Source of the DNA: Clostridium lacusfryxellense
GTDB taxonomy: Bacteria; Bacillota; Clostridia; Clostridiales; Clostridiaceae
Direction: 5' to 3'
Length of the DNA: 51,408 bases
NCBI RefSeq assembly: GCF_018861735.1
Contig: NZ_JAHLEB010000036.1
Location: 1-51,408, forward strand
Shown here: positions 1-8,185 of the stretch, piece by piece
Layout of the letters: every line of letters begins with the position of its first letter
Position numbering within the stretch: position 1 is the first letter of the stretch
Made by a program: the position numbers and the translations under genes
Notes under the pieces: model-generated
The model's input: only the letters and a program-made list of their open reading frames with translations
What the model was told of the DNA's origin: nothing
The model's database searches: none

Positions 1-55
1 GGATAATATTTTGTGTCGTTACATTTATTCTCTCACAGTGGAGGAAAATATAAAA

Positions 56-106
56 GCCTAACGGCTTAAAAGTTAGGCAATTCAATGATTGCAGAATTGT
101 GCAATC
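56..106 (+). promoter_or_regulatory. Two-hairpin leader ahead of the first AraC gene
   Basis: Two perfect inverted repeats stand between the window edge and the AraC gene: GCCTAAC (56-62) with GTTAGGC (72-78), and GATTGC (87-92) with GCAATC (101-106). They would fold as two adjacent hairpins in a transcript reaching the gene. No known riboswitch core was recognised, and there is no T-run to make either a clear terminator. It may be a leader element or the tail of an upstream transcript outside the window. Confidence 0.3.
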
Positions 107-142
107 GGCTAAAGTAGTTTATTTGCAAAGGAGGTTATTATT

Positions 143-1015
143 TTGGGCTCTACAGAATATATTGAACTTAATGGACTACCCATATTGGGTGTTTGCTATC
201 ATGACATTCCACCACGTTATGAGAATCACCCTCAAAAACTTTACCACACACTTAGAATAACTTTTGTTGAGCAAGGTAGTGGAATATGGACTATTGGAAA
301 TCGTAATTTTAAGTTCTCTTCTGGAGACATATTTATTTTTAATAATAATGAGTACCGTTCAATAAGTACAATTTACCCTCCGCAAAACCTATTACTTACA
401 GTTATAGATTTTGAGCCGCGATTTATTTGGTCAAACCAACAAGATTTATTTAATTCAAGTTACCTTAAAATATTCTTTGAAAGAAAAAATAATTTATTTG
501 AAAATTGCATAAGACACGTAAATCCTGTTTCACTTGATTTGCATAAGTTGATGTTAGAAATCCAAGATGAATTAGCCTGTAAGTTCCCAGAATATAAGCA
601 AATGATTAAGGTAAAACTTCTTAATATACTTGTCATCCTTAATAGATACTATAGTAACATACTTGATATTCGTAATGAACCACCTGTTCCCCAGCAACAT
701 TTTGCCCTTGTAATCAAAGCTTTGGAATATATTGAGGATCATCTTTACGAAAATTTATCACGTGATGACATAGCTATCATGCTAAATATTAATCCTTCTG
801 GATTATCAAAATTTTTCAAAAAATATAATGGCATTGGATTAACTCAATATATTATAAAAAAAAGAATTCATAAATCAGTAGAACTTTTGGAAAGCAGTAA
901 TCTATCCATTTTGGAAATTGCAAATAGCTGTGGTTTTAACTCTTCTGCAAACTTTTATAAAGCATTCAAAAGTGTGACAGGGAATATTCCCTCTCATTAT
1001 AGAAAAACGCAATAA
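143..1015 (+). CDS. AraC-family transcriptional regulator
   Basis: Predicted DNA-binding regulator of sugar-use genes, 290 aa, cytoplasmic. The N-terminal ~150 residues look like a cupin sensor domain (strand-rich, with GSGIWTIGNRNFKFSSGDIF around 45-65). The C-terminal ~95 residues carry the two helix-turn-helix motifs of the AraC family, including LSRDDIAIMLNINPSGLSKFF and the signature ILEIANSCGFNSSANFYKAF followed by FKSVTGNIPSHYR. The start is a TTG at 143, chosen because AAAGGAGG (127-134) sits 8 nt upstream. The next gene is convergent, so its target is not obvious from position; it could act on genes left of the window. The family call is firm, the ligand unknown. Confidence 0.9.
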   Translation: MGSTEYIELNGLPILGVCYHDIPPRYENHPQKLYHTLRITFVEQGSGIWTIGNRNFKFSSGDIFIFNNNEYRSISTIYPPQNLLLTVIDFEPRFIWSNQQDLFNSSYLKIFFERKNNLFENCIRHVNPVSLDLHKLMLEIQDELACKFPEYKQMIKVKLLNILVILNRYYSNILDIRNEPPVPQQHFALVIKALEYIEDHLYENLSRDDIAIMLNINPSGLSKFFKKYNGIGLTQYIIKKRIHKSVELLESSNLSILEIANSCGFNSSANFYKAFKSVTGNIPSHYRKTQ

Positions 1016-1020
1016 ATACA

Positions 1021-1048
1021 CTGTTGTAAAAGCTTCTTCTTTTAACAG
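1021..1048. terminator. Possible weak terminator between convergent genes
   Basis: CTGTTGTAAAAG (1021-1032) pairs with CTTTTAACAG (1039-1048) apart from a two-base bulge. It lies just after the AraC stop and before the convergent FAD gene end. There is no clean T-run behind it, so the terminator reading is weak. Confidence 0.3.
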
Positions 1049-1108
1049 CGGGTATTTATTGCTATTTGTAATGCCTTTTAATAATTTTATATTTTTTGTG
1101 AAGGTACC

Positions 1109-2986
1109 TTATTTAAATGACTTTTTTGCATTCCATTCCTCTACCTTACTATTTACAATCTTTCTTATTTTCTTGGCAAGAGAATATGGCTCACCCTTTC
1201 CACCTTTAAATGTAACAATTACGTTGAAATTTGATTTAAATACCCTCTGTTTAAGAATACTTGAAATTTCTTCTCTTAAGTCCACATTTTCATCACCTAT
1301 TTTTATAAGTGCCATCATTGATTGTGAAAAATATTGAAAGTAGTATTCTTCATCATTATTTATAAATTCATTGTATATTTTATTTTTATTAGGGGAGCTT
1401 TCAGGGTGCATAAATATATCAGTAAGTAAGGTTACACTTTCTCTATCTTTTAATTTCCCTATAAGATAGATTGCAGAATGAGCTCGAAGTTGGTTGAATT
1501 TTCTACTTGTCTCTGGTAGGAAATCATCCCTCTCTTCAACAATTCGTCGAAGTATGGGTAGTGAGCTAACATCACCAATAAGTCCAAGTGCAAGTGCACT
1601 ATTTCTTGATACATGCTCATCATTATCCGAAATCCATGACTTTAAATCATCTTTAATCTTTTCACCAAGACGTTTAGCTGACCATATAGCTATTCCAGGC
1701 TTATTTGTGCTTAGTCCATAGTGTATTTCTTCTTTGTTTGTCATCCATTTAAACAAACGAGTGTTATCAGGGTGTGATATTACTTCCTCTGTCCCAACAT
1801 TATTTTCCTCATTAAGGCATTTTGTTTCTTTAAGTAATGTCTCTAGTTCTTCGTATGGTACCTCTTTAAGCGAAATTTCTTTCTTAATTGCAACAAATGC
1901 TACTATTGCTGATGCTTCACCACATTTTTGCATACTTCTTCTCATTCTTATACATGGTGCAATATCATGATCCATTGCAATGCATCGACCAGCAGTTAAA
2001 ATACCATCTAATCCTTTTGGCAAAAGTGCTCCCATTGGAACCGGCACGGAAAAATTTATACCCCATAGGCTAGCTGCTACCGTCCAGTCTTGTTGCACGT
2101 CACTTTCAAAAGCGGCGTCTTTTCCATGATTATCAATATTTGAGTAAGCATAAAACAATGGTTTATCAGAAACCTTATCATTTTGATAATCCTCAAGTGT
2201 AATATTTTCTTCTCCTTCAATGTATCTTCCTTCTCTAAGGCCTAAAAGAGGAGCAAACCCTAACATTCTTCTGTTTTCTTCATATTTGTCCCACATATAA
2301 TTGGGTAATGTTGCTGAATGAACATGGGCATCTGAATATTGTTTTCCATCTAGATGATTAATATATCCACAATCTGTGTAGTGATAAAAAACTATCTCAT
2401 TATTGCATAATTCAATTTGTATATTAGAATAGGGTTGCCCTTGTCCGTCAATCCCTCTACCGCTATGTAGCTTGCAATTTGCCAAGGCACAAACCTCTGC
2501 ATCTGCTGTGCAGTCAATAATAACTTTTCCTGCTGCTCTTTTTATCCCATCACTGCCAAACCACTGAATTCCAGTTACTTTGTTCCCTTCAAAATAAACA
2601 CCGGTCAATATAGATTCATAAAGAATTTCCACCCCATATTTTACAGCTTCCTGCTCACATAAATATTTTTTTAGTTCTGGATTAATGCCTACAGCCTGAA
2701 GATATCCTTTGGTTTGCATTTCATTAGCCAATACATCTAATCTTTCATAATCCCCACCAGTCGACCCATAATAATAGCCATGTACACCACCAGCAGTTCC
2801 TGTACCTCCAAAACAATTTTGTCTTTCAATTCCTAAGACCTTAAGACCTTTTTTTGCCGCTGTAATAGCAGCAAAAGTTCCTGCTGTTCCAAGTCCAACA
2901 ACAATAACGTCATATTTTTCTTTTAGACTAGAAACCTCTACTTCATTTTGCACAATATCACCATTAACTCTTGTAGATAAAATCAT
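1109..2986 (-). CDS. FAD-dependent oxidoreductase with C-terminal HEAT-like repeats
   Basis: Flavoprotein of the FAD_oxidored family (succinate dehydrogenase/fumarate reductase-like fold), about 625 aa from the chosen start. YDVIVVGLGTAGTFAA near residue 20-35 is the dinucleotide-binding GxGxxG site, followed by the ERQNCFGGTGTAGGVHG segment typical of this family; LDGILTAGRCIAMDHDIAPCIRMRRSMQKCGEASA is the C-terminal FAD-binding region. The last ~170 residues contain helical repeats (SALALGLIGDVSSLPILRRI, SAIYLIGKLKDRESVTLLTD) like HEAT/PBS lyase repeats. The ATG at 2986 is preferred over upstream codons because GGGGGA lies just before it and it overlaps the upstream stop as ATGA. No signal peptide. 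Members often sit in glycan loci; the substrate is unknown. Confidence 0.85.
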   Translation of the reverse strand: MILSTRVNGDIVQNEVEVSSLKEKYDVIVVGLGTAGTFAAITAAKKGLKVLGIERQNCFGGTGTAGGVHGYYYGSTGGDYERLDVLANEMQTKGYLQAVGINPELKKYLCEQEAVKYGVEILYESILTGVYFEGNKVTGIQWFGSDGIKRAAGKVIIDCTADAEVCALANCKLHSGRGIDGQGQPYSNIQIELCNNEIVFYHYTDCGYINHLDGKQYSDAHVHSATLPNYMWDKYEENRRMLGFAPLLGLREGRYIEGEENITLEDYQNDKVSDKPLFYAYSNIDNHGKDAAFESDVQQDWTVAASLWGINFSVPVPMGALLPKGLDGILTAGRCIAMDHDIAPCIRMRRSMQKCGEASAIVAFVAIKKEISLKEVPYEELETLLKETKCLNEENNVGTEEVISHPDNTRLFKWMTNKEEIHYGLSTNKPGIAIWSAKRLGEKIKDDLKSWISDNDEHVSRNSALALGLIGDVSSLPILRRIVEERDDFLPETSRKFNQLRAHSAIYLIGKLKDRESVTLLTDIFMHPESSPNKNKIYNEFINNDEEYYFQYFSQSMMALIKIGDENVDLREEISSILKQRVFKSNFNVIVTFKGGKGEPYSLAKKIRKIVNSKVEEWNAKKSFK

Positions 2987-3828
2987 ACTTTTAATTCCCC
3001 CTTTAATCTTTCTCCGTATTCTACACCTATTTCTAATGCTTTGAGCAAATTTGCGTAAGCACATGATGGCAACCAGTTCCAATTATAATCTATCTTAAAC
3101 GGGCCTTTATCTTTCAGAGCAATATCAAAAGTAGTAGCAATAGATGCTAGACTCCATTTTTCAAGAGAAGTGGGTCTGTTTTGCCAGTAGGAATGTAACT
3201 TATGCCTTGCAGATATCCAATCTTCATCATTATCCAATGCATATTTCAAAATAATTTCCTTATTAAATCTGCCTTGATCAAAGCTAACATTTTTATTTGC
3301 ATTAACTTCGATGTTATTAAAAGGAAATAAATTTTCCTCTAAAGAATGAAGCATTGCATTAATACTCTTTGAAAAAACGTATTGTGTTGACTTTGGATTT
3401 AATACCGATGCTGATGTAGTATCAATAATATTATCTGCTGTTATTTTTTGAAATCCTGAGTTGTTATGCAGAGTAATTTCATAAAATGCTGATACCTTTT
3501 TCACTTCAATTACTTCTGTTACAAACAATGTGTTTATACCTAAATCCTTTATGATCTTAAAAAGCAACGGTGTCACTGCTGGAATATGCACCATCCCATC
3601 CTCAGTTAGAATATTTCTTTGCAAGAGCTCTTTTTTAAGGTTTCCACCAAGAGTTGAAACTGAATCCCAATCTGCACTACCTAAATGATAGCAATCAATA
3701 AATTCATTAGCAACTAGTCCCGTTCTCTCAACTATCAATGTATTATTAATATTTTCACTGGCAATTCCTATCGCAGTGGCTGTAGCCCCGCAGATAAAAT
3801 TAGAATAATGTGGTATTTTACTTTGCAT
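2983..3828 (-). CDS. FAD-oxidoreductase-like partner with degenerate nucleotide-binding motif
   Basis: 281 aa protein that looks like a shortened relative of the FAD_oxidored family: an N-terminal Rossmann-like start (FICGATATAIGIASE), an IVERTGLVANEF segment where an FAD enzyme usually has ER...GG, and an IIDTTSASVLNP segment resembling the IIDCTADAEV motif of the downstream gene. The GxGxxG glycines are largely lost (GATATA), so FAD binding is doubtful. Its TGA overlaps the next gene's ATG by 4 nt, implying coupled translation and probably a complex with the product of 1109-2986. Role as a non-catalytic or structural partner is inference; a diverged active enzyme is the alternative. Confidence 0.6.
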   Translation of the reverse strand: MQSKIPHYSNFICGATATAIGIASENINNTLIVERTGLVANEFIDCYHLGSADWDSVSTLGGNLKKELLQRNILTEDGMVHIPAVTPLLFKIIKDLGINTLFVTEVIEVKKVSAFYEITLHNNSGFQKITADNIIDTTSASVLNPKSTQYVFSKSINAMLHSLEENLFPFNNIEVNANKNVSFDQGRFNKEIILKYALDNDEDWISARHKLHSYWQNRPTSLEKWSLASIATTFDIALKDKGPFKIDYNWNWLPSCAYANLLKALEIGVEYGERLKGELKV

Positions 3829-3975
3829 TTAAGTCATCCCCTTATTAATATTTATAACTTTATTATAACTACTTTTTTTCAATATGTCGTCCACTTTTAA
3901 GACCAGTTTATCAACTTTTGTGACTTGTTTTCCTCTACCTAAACTCTATCACAAATCCACATAAAACTTTATAGA

Positions 3976-4010
3976 AAAGGAGCAGTACACATATCATGTA
4001 CTGCTCCTTT
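3976..4010 (-). terminator. Rho-independent terminator after the GH88/DUF2264 operon
   Basis: Perfect 14-bp inverted repeat AAAGGAGCAGTACA (3976-3989) and TGTACTGCTCCTTT (3997-4010) with a 7-nt loop, immediately downstream of the DUF2264 stop. On the minus strand it is followed by a T-rich stretch (TTTTCTATAAAGTTTT). Confidence 0.85.
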
Positions 4011-4021
4011 AAATGATGAAT

Positions 4022-5884
4022 TTATTCCATCTTAAGTTCTATAAGTTTTATCCCATTCTCTCCGTCAGTTATAATTATAGTGTTATCTATAACTTCTAGA
4101 CTAGGTGGTTTGTCATATATTTTTTTGCTGTCTTCCATTTCAGTATTAACAAAAACTGCACTTACTATCCAGTGTACACCCTTTCCAATTGCTCCAGTAA
4201 GTGTAGGAATTATTGTCAATGGGTGAATTAAATTAGTATTAGGTTCGGTGTGAATTATTTCACCTTTAAAATCACCAAGTAAACATTTTATCCCAGCACA
4301 GCCCCAATCAAGTAGTGCAGCCGCCTCACCTTTTGATATGATAATTTGATTATCCTTATGCCCAACTCTATTTAGTTCATTAGGAATGGCAAACCCACCT
4401 TCTGCAATATCAAGTTCCCTGTTTGAAATAATTTTATGAATTCTTACATGCCACGGGATACCTGGTATTAACCAAGTACGTACTTCCACATCATTCCATG
4501 GTTTCCACAGAGAATAAATTACATTCTCCTCTATGCTAAATTCCTCACACCTGCGCCTTGTTCTGTATAAATTATCCTTCTCGGCAAGTGCAAGATTATT
4601 GTCATAAGCTCCTTGTTCAAGTCCATAACTACCCTTTGAAACACTAAAACCAAAAACATTAGAATATACAAACTTACCGTATTTAGCAGCGCAATGTGCT
4701 GGTTCAAATGCTGCGTGCTGCCCTGAGGTAAATGCAAAAACGTTTTTGCCTGAGGCTTCCCTGCATAAAATCATCCTAGCCTCTTTTTGAACAGATTTTC
4801 TCTTAAGTAATGGCAATGGAAGTTCTTGCGCCTTCCAAAAAGGATGCTCCTGTGAAAGTGCTAACGGTAAAAATGATTTCATAGCCCAATATGGAGATCC
4901 CGGCGCATTATAACCTTCTGCCATAATTAAATTAGGATAGGCATATCCTATAGTAAGTAGACCATCTGGCGTAAAAATGTATTGATTAAACCACCATCTT
5001 AAATTTCTAAGTAATAGTCCTTTTATTACTCCCCAAGGTAGCGCCTCCACCCCTGCAAAAGCTAGTCCACTCCAAAAACAACTCTGCGCAAATCTGTATG
5101 TTAAGCTCCTTCCAAAAGCCAAAGCTGACCCATTTTCTGCAAACCAATAAATGAAGTCCTTTGCAAATAATGTTGCTCTTTCCTTGAAAATTTTGCTTCT
5201 TACTGGGTCATCATTCTCCATGACTTTTGCATAAATAAGACTATAAAAATGAAAAGCAAAAGGTATATAATAATCCATCTGCTCTGTATCCCCATCTTTA
5301 TACCATCCACTCGACAGGTAGAATTCATCCAGACGATTCAAATCTTTCTCAAGCATATCTGCATCATATTCTACACCTACTTTAAGCAATGCTATATTAA
5401 CAAGGACACGGAAAAATAGCCAATTTGTATCTACTGTTTCACGCTTATTTGTTTGCCCAATCCAGCTAGCTAAATTATCCTTTTCCTTTTGGCTTAACTG
5501 TCCCCATAACTTATCAGGTGTTATAAGAAGTGTTAATGCAATAGTTGCGAGTTCCACCATTTTTTGATCGCAGTCACCAATATCCCCCCAATATTCATCA
5601 TTCTGTGGGTCAGTACCACTTCTTATGCCTTTTAAATAGACGTCCCAGTTATCCCAATCTCCTCCACCTGCCAGTAATGGCGCCAGACCCCATAGTGGTC
5701 TAGCAAATGCCTCCATCATAGCTGTTTTTTCATTACATCTTGAAAAGGTATTTCCTAAATCTAAAAATGCCCCATTTTCACTGAAAAACGGTTTTAATGG
5801 ATCACAAAGCTGTTTTACAGCAAGCGCCAAGTCACTTTTACTTTTCAAAGGGTTATTTGAAATTATAGGATAAGAATTTCTCAT
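4022..5884 (-). CDS. DUF2264 family protein, probable carbohydrate-active enzyme
   Basis: 620 aa, the usual length of DUF2264 proteins, recognised from the N-terminal pattern around residues 50-80 (GNTFSRCNEKTAMMEAFARPLWGLAPLLAGGG). The first ~400 residues are helix-rich with many Trp and Tyr, suggesting an alpha/alpha toroid like those of polysaccharide lyases and GH88/GH105 enzymes; the C-terminal ~220 are strand-rich. The function of the family is not established. It lies 25 nt behind the GH88 gene on the same strand and ends in a strong terminator, so the two are one operon and this protein probably handles the same uronate-containing glycan. The ATG at 5884 has GAGGAG upstream. No signal peptide, so cytoplasmic. 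Confidence 0.8.
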   Translation of the reverse strand: MRNSYPIISNNPLKSKSDLALAVKQLCDPLKPFFSENGAFLDLGNTFSRCNEKTAMMEAFARPLWGLAPLLAGGGDWDNWDVYLKGIRSGTDPQNDEYWGDIGDCDQKMVELATIALTLLITPDKLWGQLSQKEKDNLASWIGQTNKRETVDTNWLFFRVLVNIALLKVGVEYDADMLEKDLNRLDEFYLSSGWYKDGDTEQMDYYIPFAFHFYSLIYAKVMENDDPVRSKIFKERATLFAKDFIYWFAENGSALAFGRSLTYRFAQSCFWSGLAFAGVEALPWGVIKGLLLRNLRWWFNQYIFTPDGLLTIGYAYPNLIMAEGYNAPGSPYWAMKSFLPLALSQEHPFWKAQELPLPLLKRKSVQKEARMILCREASGKNVFAFTSGQHAAFEPAHCAAKYGKFVYSNVFGFSVSKGSYGLEQGAYDNNLALAEKDNLYRTRRRCEEFSIEENVIYSLWKPWNDVEVRTWLIPGIPWHVRIHKIISNRELDIAEGGFAIPNELNRVGHKDNQIIISKGEAAALLDWGCAGIKCLLGDFKGEIIHTEPNTNLIHPLTIIPTLTGAIGKGVHWIVSAVFVNTEMEDSKKIYDKPPSLEVIDNTIIITDGENGIKLIELKME

Positions 5885-5909
5885 AATTAATCTCCTCTCT
5901 TTCTATACT

Positions 5910-7097
5910 CTACCAGAATGATTTCCAATCTTTAACAAGTCTAACTAATGCTTCAAAATAGTAGTAATCTCCCCAAATATTACATTCATCAATGCCTTTA
6001 TTATGTGGCTTTGCATACACGGCGTGTAACAATACACCGTTTGATTCTGGGCAATCTTTACTTGTATAATTTTCTACAAGTGATTTTACAATATGCATAG
6101 CAGCATTTTCATAACTTCTTTTATCATTATCAGTTAAAGGAAGGTTTTTTGACAATTCAAGCAATCCACAGGCAGCAATTGCAGCAGATGAGCTGTCTCT
6201 CTCTTCTTCGCCCTTTGTAAATATAATATCCCAATAAGCTACATAATCTTCAGGCAGACGATTAATGAAATAGTTAGTAACTTTTTTTGCGAGAAGAATA
6301 AGGTCATAATCATCAGTATACTTATAGCTTAATGGGAATCCATATATTCCCCAGGCTTGACCTCTTGCCCAACAGGAATTATCAGAAAACCCTTGAACTG
6401 TTTGTCCATATTTAGGTTTACCAGTGTAAATATCCATAAAGTAAGTATGGAAACTTGATGCATCATCCCTAATTATATATTTCTCAGCTTGCTTAATATG
6501 GCTAGCCGCGGCATCATGATATTTTTTATCTCCCGTGATTTCACTAGCCCAGTATAGCAGTGGCAAATTCATACAACAATCTATAATCATCCTTCCACCG
6601 TTTTCAGGATCATCTGGATTTCCCCAAGCTTGAATTATACCTGCTTTTTCAAAATATCGTTCCATTAGCAAATCTGCCGCTTTTATAGATATATTCTTGG
6701 CTGATTCACTTCCAGTTAATTTAAAAGCCGCAACACTAGACAGTGTATATAAAAACCCTAAATCATGTGTCCCAGTTCCAATCCTTTCATCTACTCGCTT
6801 TTTATAGCTTTCTAATTGAATTTCAGCAACTTTGCGGTATTTCTCATCTTTAGTAATTTCATAAGCAAGCCATAGCATTCCTGTCCAGAAAGACGAGGTC
6901 CATTCTACGTTATCAATAGCAGGATAGACATTATTTACACTAGCCGGAGCAGGGTACTTGTAGGTAAAATCTTCTAAGTTTTGATCAATTTTTTTGAGTA
7001 TAAACTGGATTGCTTTATCACAGTATTCCTTTGTTAAAGCCGGTGGCTCTGAAAACTTTTCTTTATTTTTTATTCCTTCATTATTTATATTTTTCAT
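5910..7097 (-). CDS. GH88 unsaturated glucuronyl hydrolase
   Basis: 395 aa cytoplasmic glycosidase that hydrates and releases unsaturated uronic acid from oligosaccharides made by polysaccharide lyases. Recognised by the (alpha/alpha)6 barrel pattern of GH88: NVEWTSSFWTGMLWLAYE near the N-terminus, GTHDLGFLYTLSSVAAFKLTG, FSDNSCWARGQAWGIYGF and RDSSSAAIAACGLLELS. The conserved Asp of HDLGF and the Asp of the SDNSCWARGQ loop are the likely catalytic positions. An in-frame ATG lies 36 nt further upstream, but AAGGAGG directly precedes the ATG at 7097, which is used here. First gene of an operon with DUF2264, transcribed away from the AraC gene at 7240. A polysaccharide lyase product as substrate is implied, but no clear lyase sits beside it. 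Confidence 0.9.
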   Translation of the reverse strand: MKNINNEGIKNKEKFSEPPALTKEYCDKAIQFILKKIDQNLEDFTYKYPAPASVNNVYPAIDNVEWTSSFWTGMLWLAYEITKDEKYRKVAEIQLESYKKRVDERIGTGTHDLGFLYTLSSVAAFKLTGSESAKNISIKAADLLMERYFEKAGIIQAWGNPDDPENGGRMIIDCCMNLPLLYWASEITGDKKYHDAAASHIKQAEKYIIRDDASSFHTYFMDIYTGKPKYGQTVQGFSDNSCWARGQAWGIYGFPLSYKYTDDYDLILLAKKVTNYFINRLPEDYVAYWDIIFTKGEEERDSSSAAIAACGLLELSKNLPLTDNDKRSYENAAMHIVKSLVENYTSKDCPESNGVLLHAVYAKPHNKGIDECNIWGDYYYFEALVRLVKDWKSFW

Positions 7098-7239
7098 ATA
7101 GATATTCCTCCTTAAATTAAAAAAATTAAGCATAAAAAAACTACATTAACTTTATTTAATTATACATTAAATATAAGCTTTTTTTTTATCCTTGATTGTG
7201 ATAAAATACCGTTAGCTTGTCATTTTGGGAGGGTTACTA

Positions 7240-8121
7240 ATGAAAGATACTTTAAATATTGGTTTTAACTTTAATTCTCTAAATACTTCTTACGACTTTG
7301 CTTATAAATCAACAACAAAGCAAGAAAATTGGAATATATTTCATATACATGAAGGTATGGAATTTCTCTATGTTCATGAAGGCAGTGGATTTGCAATTGT
7401 TGATCAAAAAATATATAAAATGAGCCCTAGAACGTTGGTTTACTTTCAGCCTTTTCAACTTCATGGCACAAAAGTATATATGGAAGATTCTTCAGTATAT
7501 ACTAGATCCATTTTATCCTTTGATCCTTCTCAATTGGATGTTTATTTGCAAAACTTTCCAGACTTAAAGCATTTTTTTCATATGATTTGGAAGGAACAAT
7601 TATGTACTCAAATTATATCTTCATTACCTGATAGTAATCCTATTGAGACTATGTTCAAGTATTTTAATATAGATTTGAAGAGGTCGTTTAAATCTAAAAG
7701 CTCAGAAGAATTTACGCTGTTTATTATATCTTTTCTACAATTTGTAAAAACTGTTTGGCCTAAACAAGAACAATTATTAGAATGCATTCCCTCAAGTAAT
7801 CCCACTTATATTGAAAAAATCATGGAATGGATTGAAGAAAATTATACAAAAGAATTCCATTTAGATATCCTAAGCACAGAACTTCATTTATCTCAGTATT
7901 ATATTGCCCATTTATTTCACACTGCAACAGGAGCCAATATTACAGAATACCTAATAGCTAGGCGAATGAGACAATCATGCTGGCTCCTTAAAAACAGTAG
8001 TTTATCAGTGCAGCAAGTCTGCCATGAAGTTGGACTTACTAATGTATCTTATTTTTGCAAAAAATTTAAAGAACACACTGGTAAAACGCCATTAAAATAC
8101 AGAACTTTCGGGTCAATCTAA
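7240..8121 (+). CDS. AraC-family transcriptional regulator
   Basis: 293 aa regulator: N-terminal cupin sensor (FHIHEGMEFLYVHEGSGFAIVDQKIYKMSPRTLVYFQPFQLHGTKVY pattern, His-rich) and C-terminal AraC DNA-binding domain with two helix-turn-helix motifs (LDILSTELHLSQYYIAHLFH and VQQVCHEVGLTNVSYFCKKF followed by FKEHTGKTPLKYR). The TTG five codons upstream overlaps the ribosome site GGGAGGG itself, so the ATG at 7240 is the better start. Divergent from the GH88-DUF2264 operon with about 140 nt between them, which makes that operon its likely target. Ligand unknown. Confidence 0.9.
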   Translation: MKDTLNIGFNFNSLNTSYDFAYKSTTKQENWNIFHIHEGMEFLYVHEGSGFAIVDQKIYKMSPRTLVYFQPFQLHGTKVYMEDSSVYTRSILSFDPSQLDVYLQNFPDLKHFFHMIWKEQLCTQIISSLPDSNPIETMFKYFNIDLKRSFKSKSSEEFTLFIISFLQFVKTVWPKQEQLLECIPSSNPTYIEKIMEWIEENYTKEFHLDILSTELHLSQYYIAHLFHTATGANITEYLIARRMRQSCWLLKNSSLSVQQVCHEVGLTNVSYFCKKFKEHTGKTPLKYRTFGSI

Positions 8122-8123
8122 TT

Positions 8124-8162
8124 TTGGTAATAAAATTTAATGATTTTATTTTTCTTTTGTCA
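8124..8162. repeat. 39-bp direct repeat, copy 1
   Basis: Identical over 39 nt to 10429-10467. In this copy it sits after the GH36 stop and codes for nothing; in the other copy it contains the last codons and stop of the esterase gene. The two copies bracket the whole GH36 gene and its promoter region (8163-10428). Confidence 0.9.
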
Positions 8163-8185
8163 ATGGCGCTCCTTTTTCATATTAA

